Both the position numbers and the translations under genes were made by a program. From Pseudomonadota bacterium (lineage in GTDB: Bacteria > Pseudomonadota > Gammaproteobacteria > Steroidobacterales > JBCBZW01), in NCBI GenBank assembly GCA_039193195.1, contig JBCCWS010000011.1, positions 1 through 64,000 on the forward strand: a stretch of 64,000 bases of DNA, in the 5' to 3' direction. Numbering within the stretch: the first letter of the stretch is position 1; each line of letters begins with the position of its first letter. The notes under the pieces were generated by a model. It was not told where the DNA came from. It worked only from the letters and a program-made list of their open reading frames with translations, and made no database searches. Positions 52,126 through 61,408 of this stretch are shown piece after piece.

Positions 52126-55100
52126 GTGAACATCACCCAGCTGGCTATGTCCCGAGACCGGGTGACGTTGGTCGCCTTGGCAGTGGTGCTGATGGCAGGC
52201 CTCGCTGCCTACCAGTCGATGCCACGCAACGAGGATCCCGGTTTCATCATCCGCACTGCGTTAGTGCAGACCCTGTTTCCCGGTGCTAGCCCTGAGCGCG
52301 TCGAGCAGCTGGTCACCGACAAGCTCGAAGAGGCCATTCAAGAGATGCCGGAGCTCGACTACGTCAGTAGCGATTCGAAGGCTGGCGTCTCCGTCATATA
52401 CGTCAATGTAAAGGAGAGCTACACCCAGATGCGCCCCATCTGGGACAAGCTGCGGCGCAAGGTGGATTCCGCGCAAAGCAACCTGCCGGACGATGTGATC
52501 GGCCCCTTCGTGAACGATGAGTTCGGCGATGTTTTCGGCACTGTCGTCTCGGTAGTGGGCGAGGGCTTCAGCTACCGCGAGCTCGAGGATATCGCCGAGG
52601 AGGTGCGCGATGAGCTGCTGCTCATCGACAACGTTGCTAAGGTGGAGATCTTCGGTACGCAGGAGGAGCGGATCTTCGTCGAGTACGACAACGCGCGCCT
52701 CGCTGAGCTAGGTCTCTCTCCTGTGCAGCTGCAGAGCATTCTCACCAGTCGCAACATCATCCTGCCCGGCGGCGACCTGATCACCGAGTACGAGAAACTC
52801 CTGCTCGAGCCGTCCGGCAACTTCCAGACCCTCGACGAACTCGGGCGCACCATCGTCAACGTACCTGGCTCGAACGATGTGATTCGCTTGCAGGACATCG
52901 TCGCCATCGAGCGTGGCTATGTGGATCCGCCCGAGGAGCTGTTCCGCTACAACGGGGAGCCGGGCCTTTCCCTGCATGTATCACTGCGTGAGGGCGGCAA
53001 CGTCATCGATCTGGGGGAGGACGTGCGCCGCGTTGTAGAGCGCGCGCGTAGCGTCTACCCCATCGGCGTCGAGTTCGAACTGCTTCTGGATCAGGCGCAG
53101 GTGGTCCAGCGCAAGGTGGATGAGTTCACCGGCAGCCTGGTACAAGCGGTGCTGATTGTGGCGGCCGTCATGTTGGTGTTCCTCGGCCTGCGTACGGGCC
53201 TGATCGTGGCGAGCCTGATTCCGGCGGCGATGATCTCTGCTCTATTGATCATGTCTACGATCGGTGTCGGGCTCGATCAGATGTCCCTTGCGGCGTTGAT
53301 CATCGCTCTTGGGATGTTGGTTGATAACGCCATCGTCATGACCGAGTCGGTGATGGTGCGCATGGGCGCTGGGGAATCCGCTTGGGACGCGAGCCTGAAC
53401 GCGGCGGCGGAGCTACGTCTGCCTTTGCTGATCTCCTCGCTTACCACCTCGGCTGCCTTCCTGCCGATCTACCTTGCCGAGTCGTCCACGGGCGAGTACA
53501 CGGCGCCCTTGTTCATCGTGGTGACGATCACCTTGCTTTGCTCTTGGGTGCTCGCCCTCACGATGGTGCCTTTGCTGTGCTCTCGATTTCTTCGCATCAA
53601 GGTTCGCGAGGAGGGCACGGATCCCTACGGCGGCCCCTTTTATGGTGTCTACCGCGCGCTGCTGTTGCTGGCTCTGCGCCATCGGTTCATCGCCCTTGGC
53701 CTCGTCGGAGCCGTGTGGTGGGGTGCCATGCAGGGCTTTGCATACGTGCCGAACATCTTCTTTCCGGACAACGATCGTCCGCAGTTCACGGCCGAGGTTG
53801 AGCTGCCGAATAGTGCACCGATCGAGCGAATGGACGCCCTGATGCAGGCACTCGATGATTTCGTTCGCGATCGACTAAGTGCGCGTAATGAGGAGCCTGG
53901 GATTACTCAATGGGGCACCTTCGTCGGTGCCGGGGCACCGAAGTTTCTGCTGCCCTACAACCCCGAGCCCGCGTCGCCGAACTACGCGATGGTGCTCGGT
54001 GAGGCGAGCAGCGTAGAGCAGATCACGGCGCGTATCGTACCTGAGTTGGAGGACTACCTGGAGAACGAGTTTCCGGATGCGAACCCCACCATTCGCCCGC
54101 TACCCCTCGGTGCTCCCGCCTGGCCGCCGGTCTCCATAAGGCTCTCGGGACGAGACACGGAGGAGCTGTTCCGTATCGCCGACGCGCTCAAAGGGCAGCT
54201 CGAGCAGGTGGCCGGCGCGCGACAGGTGACCGACGACTGGGGCCCTCGCTCGAAGAAGCTGCAGGTGGGGGTGGATGAGACCCGCGCCCGCCTCGCTGGG
54301 GTGACGAACCAAGACGTGGCGCTCTCCCTGCAGACGGCCCTCGACGGTCTGGAGACCACCGAGTACCGCGAAGCGGATGAGCTTATCCCCGTGATCCTGC
54401 GTTCGCGCGGCGCGGTGGGCAGCTTGCCCAAGCGCGGCAGCGCGGTGCCATCGGTGAACGTGTACGCCCAGTCCAGCGGGCGCAACGTGCCCCTTGACGA
54501 TGTGGCCACCGTACGTTTGGTATGGGAGCCGGCGATCGTCCGCCATCGCGATCGCCTGCGCACCGTGGCGGTGGAAGCGCTGCTAGTACCAGGGTATACG
54601 GCGAGCGAAGTGAACGCCGCGATCAGTCCCTGGCTCGAGGAGCAAGCGAAGACCTGGCCCTTCGGCTACGCCTGGGAATTCGGCGGTGAGGCGGAGACCT
54701 CGGGCACGGCCAATGCGTCGATCGCAGCCAAGCTGCCGATCGCCGGTCTGATTATCCTGCTTTTGCTGGTGGCGCAGTTCAACAGCTTGCGCCGCCCCTT
54801 GATCGTGTTGATTACGATTCCCCTCGGCCTCATCGGCGTGGTGGCGGGGCTGCTCATCGCACGCTCCTACGTTGGCTTTATGACTCTGCTAGGTATCATT
54901 TCACTCGCAGGTATCGTGATCAACAACGCCATCGTACTGCTCGATCGCATCCGAATCGAGACTGATGAGCAGGGCCTGTCGCCAGCGGACGCCGTGCTGC
55001 GCTCGGCGCAAACGCGCCTGCGGCCGATCCTGTTGACGACGGTCACCACCGTGGGCGGGCTGCTGCCCCTGTGGTTGAGCGGTGGCCCCATGTGGGAGCC

Positions 55101-55209
55101 GATGGCGATCAGCATCATCTTTGGGCTGCTATTCGCCACCGTGTTGACCCTTGGCGTCGTGCCGCTCCTCTACTCCCTGTTCTTCGGGGTTAGCTTCAAG
55201 CGCACCTAG
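52126..55209 (+). CDS. RND family efflux pump, inner-membrane subunit
   Basis: This 1027-aa protein is an HAE1/AcrB-type RND transporter (PF00873) with the standard two-fold layout: TM1 at about 14-30, large periplasmic loops, and the TM4 region with LGMLVDNAIVMTESV. The conserved AcrB Asp-Asp pair reads Asp-Asn here, and the second-half Lys-containing site reads IVINNAIVLLD. Such changes occur in other subgroups of the family (NolG/MdtB type), so activity is likely but the proton relay differs from AcrB. The start GTG 52126 lies three bases after the adaptor stop. The three genes form a full tripartite pump; substrates are unknown. A decayed GGDEF-EAL gene follows. Confidence 0.94.
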   Translation: MNITQLAMSRDRVTLVALAVVLMAGLAAYQSMPRNEDPGFIIRTALVQTLFPGASPERVEQLVTDKLEEAIQEMPELDYVSSDSKAGVSVIYVNVKESYTQMRPIWDKLRRKVDSAQSNLPDDVIGPFVNDEFGDVFGTVVSVVGEGFSYRELEDIAEEVRDELLLIDNVAKVEIFGTQEERIFVEYDNARLAELGLSPVQLQSILTSRNIILPGGDLITEYEKLLLEPSGNFQTLDELGRTIVNVPGSNDVIRLQDIVAIERGYVDPPEELFRYNGEPGLSLHVSLREGGNVIDLGEDVRRVVERARSVYPIGVEFELLLDQAQVVQRKVDEFTGSLVQAVLIVAAVMLVFLGLRTGLIVASLIPAAMISALLIMSTIGVGLDQMSLAALIIALGMLVDNAIVMTESVMVRMGAGESAWDASLNAAAELRLPLLISSLTTSAAFLPIYLAESSTGEYTAPLFIVVTITLLCSWVLALTMVPLLCSRFLRIKVREEGTDPYGGPFYGVYRALLLLALRHRFIALGLVGAVWWGAMQGFAYVPNIFFPDNDRPQFTAEVELPNSAPIERMDALMQALDDFVRDRLSARNEEPGITQWGTFVGAGAPKFLLPYNPEPASPNYAMVLGEASSVEQITARIVPELEDYLENEFPDANPTIRPLPLGAPAWPPVSIRLSGRDTEELFRIADALKGQLEQVAGARQVTDDWGPRSKKLQVGVDETRARLAGVTNQDVALSLQTALDGLETTEYREADELIPVILRSRGAVGSLPKRGSAVPSVNVYAQSSGRNVPLDDVATVRLVWEPAIVRHRDRLRTVAVEALLVPGYTASEVNAAISPWLEEQAKTWPFGYAWEFGGEAETSGTANASIAAKLPIAGLIILLLLVAQFNSLRRPLIVLITIPLGLIGVVAGLLIARSYVGFMTLLGIISLAGIVINNAIVLLDRIRIETDEQGLSPADAVLRSAQTRLRPILLTTVTTVGGLLPLWLSGGPMWEPMAISIIFGLLFATVLTLGVVPLLYSLFFGVSFKRT

Positions 55210-55289
55210 GGGCCTAAGGCCTTTACCCGCATCGCGATTCGGCGGCATTCCTGCTCGTCGCTGCTTCCTCAGCCGCCCGCCTGCTGAGC

Positions 55290-56120
55290 AAGCAGCTGGC
55301 CCCTGGGTCACGCCGCCCGCGACATCGTGCTCATGACCACCGCTATGCGCCTTGCGGCGCGTGTGCGTGGTGAGGATACGGTCGCCCGCTTCGGTGGTGA
55401 TGAGTTCGCCGCAGTGCTCACGGACCTAATGATGCCGCGCGCATCGATGCGGTTTGCCAGGACATGATCGAGCGGGTGGCGGAGCCGATCACGATCGACG
55501 GTCATCAGGTGGGCGTGACCACCAGCATCGGCGTCGCCGTTTACCCGGATCATGGGGCGGACGCAAGTACGCTGATGAGCAATGCCGACATCGCCATGTA
55601 CGACGCAAAGGGAGCGGGAAAGAACCGCGTGCGGGTCTTCGACACCACGCTCCAAGATCGCCTGACCGACCGAGTGCGCATCCAGCGCGATCTTCGCCAG
55701 GCGATCGAGCAGGAGCAGCTGGAGGTGTACTTCCAGCCGGTGGTCAAGCTGCGCACCCAGCGGGTGGAGAGCGCCGAGGCACTGCCGTTCAAGGTGCTGA
55801 AGATCGACCGCTCATTGATCCGCAACATCGAAGACGAAGCACGTCCCCTGGCGATCGTCGCCTCCATTCTGTCTATGTCGCGAGCGCTTGGCATGAGCGT
55901 GATCGCAGAGGGTGTGGAGACCAGGGAAGCGCTCAGTGCCCTGCGCGGGCTAGGTTGCCAGGCGGCGCAAGGCTTCCTGTTCCAGGCGCCAGTCAGTGCC
56001 CAGGCCTTCGATCCGCAGACCGACTTCCCGCACGTGTCAGCGACGCCGCCAGACGCCGCCTCGGGAGTCACCGCCTTTGCAGCGGGTTGGAATTCGACCG
56101 ACAAAAGCCGAACGAGGTGT
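55290..56120 (+). pseudogene. Decayed GGDEF-EAL gene, 5'-truncated with internal deletion
   Basis: The reading begins inside a GGDEF domain (LGHAARDIVLMTTAMRLAAR and DTVARFGGDEFAAVLTDL). It shifts one frame near 55425 and continues as NDAARIDAVCQDMIERVAEP and VGVTTSIGVAVYPDHG. The EAL domain starts (LEVYFQPVVKLRT and SAEAL), but about 145 residues are missing in frame before LPFKVLKIDRSLI. The rest (MSVIAEGVETREAL, QAAQGFLFQAP) is intact. The domain's 5' part and any sensor are lost. After about 56020 the frame runs in reverse through the diguanylate cyclase gene to 56501, so the right end of the coding part is uncertain. It lies directly after the RND operon. Confidence 0.8.
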
Positions 56121-57860
56121 CTAGCCTGCGTCCCCAACGGAGCGCAAGTGCTTGACGCTCGGCGCCCCCACAGCGCGATCGCGCCCCTGCGTTTTGGCCA
56201 GGTAAAGGGCCTCGTCTGCCGCCTTCACAAGGGGATCACCCACGTGGCGCGTGCAGTCTTCGGCCGTGGCGAATCCGATGCTGACGGTGACCAGGCCCAG
56301 GGGCGATCGTTCGTGGGGCATTCGCTGTCGCGCGAGCGCTGCGCGAATTCGCTCTGCTACTTGAGCGGCGCCCGCGAAGGGCGTCTGCGGCAGGATGACG
56401 GCAAACTCCTCCCCGCCGTAGCGAGCCACGACGTCTCGCGGGCGGGCGCAGCTTTCCTGCAGGGCGCTGGCGATTCGACGCAGGGCGTCGTCGCCATCTA
56501 GGTGCCCGTAGTGATCGTTGTAGTGCTTGAAGTAGTCCACATCGATGAGCAGCACGGAAAGCGGTGTTCCCTCGCGCGCGGCCGATCTCGCGGCGCATTC
56601 CAGACCCTCATTTAGGGCACGTCGATTGAGCACACCGGTCAAGCCGTCCTGGCGGCTGAGTACTTCCAGCCGTGCGTTGGCCTCCACTAAATCAGCGGTA
56701 CGCTCGGCGATCTCCGCCTCCCGTTCGCGCACGGTGTTGGTCAACTGAGCCTGCAGGGTCTCGCCGCGGTCGACGGCCTCGCGAAGGGCGCTGTAGGAGA
56801 CACGCAGACGTTGGGTGACTTCCTTCAAATGCATGGCGATCCGTCGAATCTCAGGGGGCGCCAAGCGGGGAGCCTCCGGTGCCTGTGCCTGCTCCGGATC
56901 CAACGCGCTTACCTCCTGATCGAGCCAAGCCAACGGGTGGGAGATGAAAGCGGCCAGGCCGATCGCCACCGCCACCGTGACCAGTAGCGCCAACGCGGCC
57001 CATAGCAGCGCGAAGCGGAACTCGCCCCAGCGCTGGCTGGCGATACGATCGCGCGGCAGGCGCATTAGCACGCGCCAGCCGCTGCCTGCTGGCGCGGCGG
57101 CGGTGATGTAGCCATCAGGTCGTTCGATGCCCTGGGGGTCGTCCCTGGCCCAGCTGCTGTCGGAGATCTGTGTGAGTGGGCCGAAGCGCAGACCCGTGGA
57201 CTGGTGGATCATGCGATTTCGCTGGTCCACTAGCATCACCTCTAACCCTGGTGGGAGTTCCTCAGCGGTGAAGAGACCTTCGAACTCGTCGAGGACAAGC
57301 GAGCCCTCGACGATGCCGGCGAAGCTACCGTCGCTGAGCTGGATCGGTGCACTCACCGCGACGATGAGCACTTGCACGTCCGTGCCGCGGCCAAGGAAGA
57401 CCTCCGATACGAAGGCGCTCTCGGTCGCCTTGGCGATCTGAAAATAGTTGCGGTCGCTGACGTTGTCTGCGCTTACCACCCACTGCACGGGGGTGCCCGC
57501 CTCGCGGATCGTGGAGGCGAGGATGTTCGCCTTCACGTCCGTGGACAAGGTCGTGTTGAAGTCCCCGTAGGCGCGATGGAAGGCGAGGAGATCGCGCAGG
57601 CGATCGTCGCTCCCATACTCGATGCTGTGAGCCACGCTTTGCGCCAGCTGGATCACGGCGCGACGGTGTTCGGCGATGAAGGTATCCACGGAACGCCCGA
57701 GGAACGATCCAAGTCGCACCATACGCTCCGCCGAGCGCTCCGCGCGCTGTTCGGCGCCGCGGTCGGCCAGGAGGTAGGAGAGGGTGGTCGCAGGGATCAC
57801 GGCAACCGTACACATGGCCGTGATCAACCAACTCCGGAGGGACGTCTTCGAGAGCAACAT
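56121..57860 (-). CDS. Sensor diguanylate cyclase (dCACHE-HAMP-GGDEF type)
   Basis: From ATG 57860 the protein is 579 aa: a first membrane segment at about 6-26 (LRSWLITAMCTVAVIPATTL), then a periplasmic double-Cache sensor region at about 45-285 (DRNYFQIAKATESAF and GYITAAAPAGSGWRVLMRLP). A second membrane segment follows at about 290-310 (FALLWAALALLVTVAVAIGL), with a HAMP-like and coiled-coil linker. The C-terminal GGDEF domain contains RQDGLTGVLNRRALNEGLEC and the active site GGEEF. The inhibitory I-site RPRD lies five residues before it, so product inhibition by cyclic di-GMP is expected. No EAL domain is present. Its 3' end faces the decayed GGDEF-EAL gene. Confidence 0.9.
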   Translation of the reverse strand: MLLSKTSLRSWLITAMCTVAVIPATTLSYLLADRGAEQRAERSAERMVRLGSFLGRSVDTFIAEHRRAVIQLAQSVAHSIEYGSDDRLRDLLAFHRAYGDFNTTLSTDVKANILASTIREAGTPVQWVVSADNVSDRNYFQIAKATESAFVSEVFLGRGTDVQVLIVAVSAPIQLSDGSFAGIVEGSLVLDEFEGLFTAEELPPGLEVMLVDQRNRMIHQSTGLRFGPLTQISDSSWARDDPQGIERPDGYITAAAPAGSGWRVLMRLPRDRIASQRWGEFRFALLWAALALLVTVAVAIGLAAFISHPLAWLDQEVSALDPEQAQAPEAPRLAPPEIRRIAMHLKEVTQRLRVSYSALREAVDRGETLQAQLTNTVREREAEIAERTADLVEANARLEVLSRQDGLTGVLNRRALNEGLECAARSAAREGTPLSVLLIDVDYFKHYNDHYGHLDGDDALRRIASALQESCARPRDVVARYGGEEFAVILPQTPFAGAAQVAERIRAALARQRMPHERSPLGLVTVSIGFATAEDCTRHVGDPLVKAADEALYLAKTQGRDRAVGAPSVKHLRSVGDAG

Positions 57861-58052
57861 CACTTGATGGCAAAGCAACACCGGTCATAGCTAGGGTAAA
57901 CGCCCTTAGGGAGCGTTACCGTGGCCGGGTTCACCGGTTTTCGCGTCGCCTAGGCCGGCGGGGGGCGCTGGGTCGCGCGGTGCCCAGAACGGGAGTCCTG
58001 TGTGCGGTGGGTCACCCATCCACCGGTCGATTACGTTCAGTCGCAGAATCGG

Positions 58053-58925
58053 TCAGTTGCGGAGGGAGATTCGCGCGCGGTACTCGCGCGGTGACCAGCC
58101 AATAGTCTTACTGAACTGCTTGCTGAAGTGGTACTCGTCGCAAAAGCCCAGCTCCGCTGCGATATGGCTCAAGGTCTTGCTGCGGTCGCAGAGCAGGCGG
58201 CAGGCGGATTCCATGAGGACCGCGGTGCGGTAGCGGCCGGGCGACAGGCCCGACAGCTTCTTGAACTTCTTGCGAAAGACCTCGTAGTGAACGTTCATGG
58301 CGGCGGCGGCGACCTTGGGGTCGGAATACTCCTCGATGTTCTGCTTCGCTTCGGCGAGCCACATCAGTCGACCTTCCGCGTCTTCGCGGGTGGCGCGTTG
58401 GATCTCCGCCAGAAGTTCCTGCAGGCGGATGGCCTCGCGCATCATCTCGTCGGCATCGTCGCCGTGAGCTTCGCCGATCGCCTGCTTGATTCGCCCCAGC
58501 CAGTAGTCGACTGGCGAGAGGTGGATCACCGGTCTGGAGCGATCGAAGCAGCCCTGTTCGAGCCACAGGTCGAAGGCAGGGCCCTCGAATACCAGGTAGA
58601 GCTCATCCCATGTCTCTCCCCGCGGGGGGCCGTACCAGTGCTCGAGGCCCGGCAGCACCACGATCGCGTTGCCCGGCTCCACGTCGGCCCGGTTGCCGAG
58701 GGCGTCCCGATAGGCGCCGCGTCCCCGCACCACGTAGACCAAGGTGAAGTGGGGTAGCGTGCGCCGCGGCGTCAATACGCCTGCGCCCTGCTTGACGAAG
58801 CAGGCGATGCGAATCCCACCGAGGGGCGAGACGGCGATGCTGCGTTTGAAGAAGGTGCTCTCTTCCAAGGGGTCGGACCCTCCCCTCCAGGTCCACTCAT
58901 CTGCGTGAAGCACACCAAAAAACAC
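58053..58925 (-). CDS. AraC-family transcriptional regulator, likely of the galactoside locus
   Basis: This 290-aa protein has a cupin-like ligand-binding N-terminal half (LPHFTLVYVVRGRGAYRDAL and AIVVLPGLEHWYGPPRG). It ends in two helix-turn-helix units of AraC type: VAAAAMNVHYEVFRKKFKKL and the second, SKTLSHIAAELGFCDEYHFSKQFSKTIGWSPREYR. It is divergent from the alpha-galactosidase gene, about 130 bp away, and probably controls it. AraC/MelR-type regulators commonly sense the sugar. The start is uncertain: GTG 58925 has GGAAG upstream, and other in-frame GTG codons follow. Confidence 0.9.
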   Translation of the reverse strand: MFFGVLHADEWTWRGGSDPLEESTFFKRSIAVSPLGGIRIACFVKQGAGVLTPRRTLPHFTLVYVVRGRGAYRDALGNRADVEPGNAIVVLPGLEHWYGPPRGETWDELYLVFEGPAFDLWLEQGCFDRSRPVIHLSPVDYWLGRIKQAIGEAHGDDADEMMREAIRLQELLAEIQRATREDAEGRLMWLAEAKQNIEEYSDPKVAAAAMNVHYEVFRKKFKKLSGLSPGRYRTAVLMESACRLLCDRSKTLSHIAAELGFCDEYHFSKQFSKTIGWSPREYRARISLRN

Positions 58926-59056
58926 ATCTTCCGTCCAAATCCAACCTTCCCCTCGCCGATCCCAGAGATGATGCTGGGCGCAGGAATTTGGATCACTGCG
59001 CCTGGGCTGTCCGAGCTCGCGACGGTAACCTGGTGCCGGTCAAGAACTAAGTGCTC

Positions 59057-61282
59057 ATGGCGGAAGAACGCTCTACACCGAGCCCTGGCGAGGCCGATAT
59101 GACCTTGCATCGGGCCGCGCCCGCGCCCGTGGAAGATGCCGCGGGTGATCGCTTCACGCGCCTGCGCAGCGATGCGGTGGAGCTGATCTTGGACACTAGT
59201 CCCGGCGGGCGACCGTGTATCGTCTACTGGGGGCAAGCACTTCAGCACAGCTCTCCGGAGGAGCTGGCACTGCTCTCCGTGCGCCAGTGGACCGTGGGCG
59301 GCCCCGCCGTCGACGTGCAGTCCTCCCTATCGAACGAACTCGGCACCGGCCTATCCGGGCCAGCGGGGTTCGTTGCCCATCGTGCGAGCGAGGACTGGGC
59401 GGCGATCTTGCGCATCGTGCGCGTGGTCCAACCGACCCGCCACGAGGCCCAAATATACTGCGAGGACGCGAACACGCAGCTCAGTGCGGTGTACACCCTC
59501 AGCCTCGATCCCGAAAGCCATGTGTTGAGCGCACGCACGCGTATCGTGAACCGTGGCGAGAAGCCGCTCACGATCGATTGGTGTGCCTCCATCTGCATGC
59601 CGCTCGACAGGCGCCTCATACGTTTGCTCGCTTTTACCGGTCGCTGGGCCCAAGAGTTCCAGGCTCAGGAAGTCGCCTCCTTTCGGGGCAGCTACGTGCG
59701 GGAGAATCGCAGCGGGCGCACCAGTCACGACAATTTCCCCGGCCTGATCGCCATGGCCAAGTTCACCAGCGAGAAGGCGGGCCCTGCCGCCGGCTTTCAC
59801 CTCGGGTGGAGCGGCAACAATCGCGTGCGCGTCGATCGTCACGGGGACGGCCGGGCCTTCGCTCAGATGGGCGAGTTGTTCTATCCGGGCGAGATGGAGC
59901 TTGGTCAGGGCGAGGAGTACGAGACGCCGCCGGTCTACGCCGCCTGGAGCAACGACGGCCTCAACGCGCTCTCCCAGCGCTTCCATCGCCATTTGGTACG
60001 TCGGGTGATGGACGGCCGGGCGAGACGCAAGGCGCGTCCCGTTCACTTCAACACCTGGGAGGCGATCTACTTCGATCACTCGCCGCAGCGTCTGCTCACC
60101 CTGGCAACGCGCGCGGCCGCCCTTGGCGCGGAGCGCTTCGTGTTGGATGACGGCTGGTTCGGCGGCCGTCGCGACGAGCGCTCGGGGCTCGGCGATTGGT
60201 GGGTCTCCCGCGAGGTGTACCCGAACGGATTGGATGCTCTGGTCGAGCACGTGCGCGAGCTGGGGATGGAGTTTGGCATCTGGTTCGAACCGGAGATGGT
60301 CAATCCGAACAGCGATCTGTACCGGGCGCATCCCGACTGGATCTTGGAGGCGAACGGCGTAGAACAGGTGCCGTTTCGCGACCAGTACACCCTCGATCTC
60401 ACTAAGCCCGCAGTCTTCGACTATCTCTTTGACTGCATATCGCGCGTGGTGCAGGAGTACGGCGTGTCCTACGTGAAATGGGATATGAACCGGGATATTC
60501 ATCACCCCGGCAGCGCGGGTCGAGGGGCGATCCACCGCCAAACGCGCGCGGTGTACTCACTGATCGCCAAGCTACGGGCGGCGCACCCGTCGCTCGAGAT
60601 TGAGAGCTGCTCCTCGGGTGGCGGTCGCGCCGACTACGGCGTGCTTCGCTACGCCGATCGCCTGTGGCCGTCCGACAGCAACGATGCGGGCGATCGCCAG
60701 CACATCCAAAGAGGTGCGAGTTACTTTTTCCCGACCAGCGTCATAGGCACCCACGTCGGGCCTCGTACGTGTCATATCACCCGCCGCGTGTACAGCATGG
60801 AGTACCGCGCCGGCACTGCCCTGTTCGGCCACATGGGCATCGAGCTCGACCCGGAACAGGAGAGCGAAGAGGATCTCGAGACGCTGAGTAAGGCTGTCGC
60901 CCTCTACAAGCAGCATCGCCAGCTCATCCATGAGGGGGATTTCGCCCGCCTGGATTCCTCGGACTACCTGAACGTGATCGGCGTGGTAGCCCGTGACAAG
61001 TCGGCGGCGCTGTTCTCCTGTGCGAAGACGGACGGTCACAGCACGACCTTGCCTGGGCGGTTCCGCTTCGCTGGCTTGGATCCGGCCCGCCGCTATCGCA
61101 TGCGGGTGGTATGGCCGACGGCAAACGTGTCGGTGACCTCTCCGTCGATCGTCGACGCGGCCATGCTGCTGGAGCAAGGCGCGGTCTTCTCTGGTGAATC
61201 GCTTCTCGTGCACGGCGTCCAGCTACCCTTGATGCACCCAGATACCTGTCTCGTGTATCACTTCGCGGCCGAGGGTGACTGA
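59057..61282 (+). CDS. Alpha-galactosidase, GH36 family
   Basis: The protein is about 741 aa (ATG 59057; ATG 59099 has a better GAGG site five bases upstream and may be the true start). It matches GH36: an N-terminal beta-sandwich, then the TIM barrel with RFVLDDGWFGGRRDERSGLG and GIWFEPEMVNPNSDLY. The nucleophile is Asp in YVKWDMNRDIH (near residue 476), and the acid/base Asp lies in LWPSDSNDAGDR (near residue 542). The CSSGGGRADYG substrate-binding Cys motif is present. No signal peptide is seen, so it should act on alpha-galactosides already imported. It is followed by glpD and galT, which fits cleavage of a galactosyl-glycerol. Confidence 0.94.
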   Translation: MAEERSTPSPGEADMTLHRAAPAPVEDAAGDRFTRLRSDAVELILDTSPGGRPCIVYWGQALQHSSPEELALLSVRQWTVGGPAVDVQSSLSNELGTGLSGPAGFVAHRASEDWAAILRIVRVVQPTRHEAQIYCEDANTQLSAVYTLSLDPESHVLSARTRIVNRGEKPLTIDWCASICMPLDRRLIRLLAFTGRWAQEFQAQEVASFRGSYVRENRSGRTSHDNFPGLIAMAKFTSEKAGPAAGFHLGWSGNNRVRVDRHGDGRAFAQMGELFYPGEMELGQGEEYETPPVYAAWSNDGLNALSQRFHRHLVRRVMDGRARRKARPVHFNTWEAIYFDHSPQRLLTLATRAAALGAERFVLDDGWFGGRRDERSGLGDWWVSREVYPNGLDALVEHVRELGMEFGIWFEPEMVNPNSDLYRAHPDWILEANGVEQVPFRDQYTLDLTKPAVFDYLFDCISRVVQEYGVSYVKWDMNRDIHHPGSAGRGAIHRQTRAVYSLIAKLRAAHPSLEIESCSSGGGRADYGVLRYADRLWPSDSNDAGDRQHIQRGASYFFPTSVIGTHVGPRTCHITRRVYSMEYRAGTALFGHMGIELDPEQESEEDLETLSKAVALYKQHRQLIHEGDFARLDSSDYLNVIGVVARDKSAALFSCAKTDGHSTTLPGRFRFAGLDPARRYRMRVVWPTANVSVTSPSIVDAAMLLEQGAVFSGESLLVHGVQLPLMHPDTCLVYHFAAEGD

Positions 61283-61408
61283 GCGCGACCCAGGCCCTGG
61301 TGCTGTGGCCCAGAAAGCACAAGTCTGTGCCAAAGGGTCAATTGGATTGTCTGCGGCAGGCGCTAGCCTGCTTGCCTGTATCAGCGACTCGTGAGGGTTG
61401 TCGAGGCG

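Noticed and set aside
52126-55209. Loss of activity of the RND pump from the Asp-Asn change in TM4
   Set aside because: Asn at the second position is common in several RND subgroups, so inactivation cannot be claimed.
55464-56501. Reading the whole 345-codon frame as an intact gene
   Set aside because: The last third is antisense to the diguanylate cyclase gene, and the EAL domain has a large deletion, so it is a remnant.
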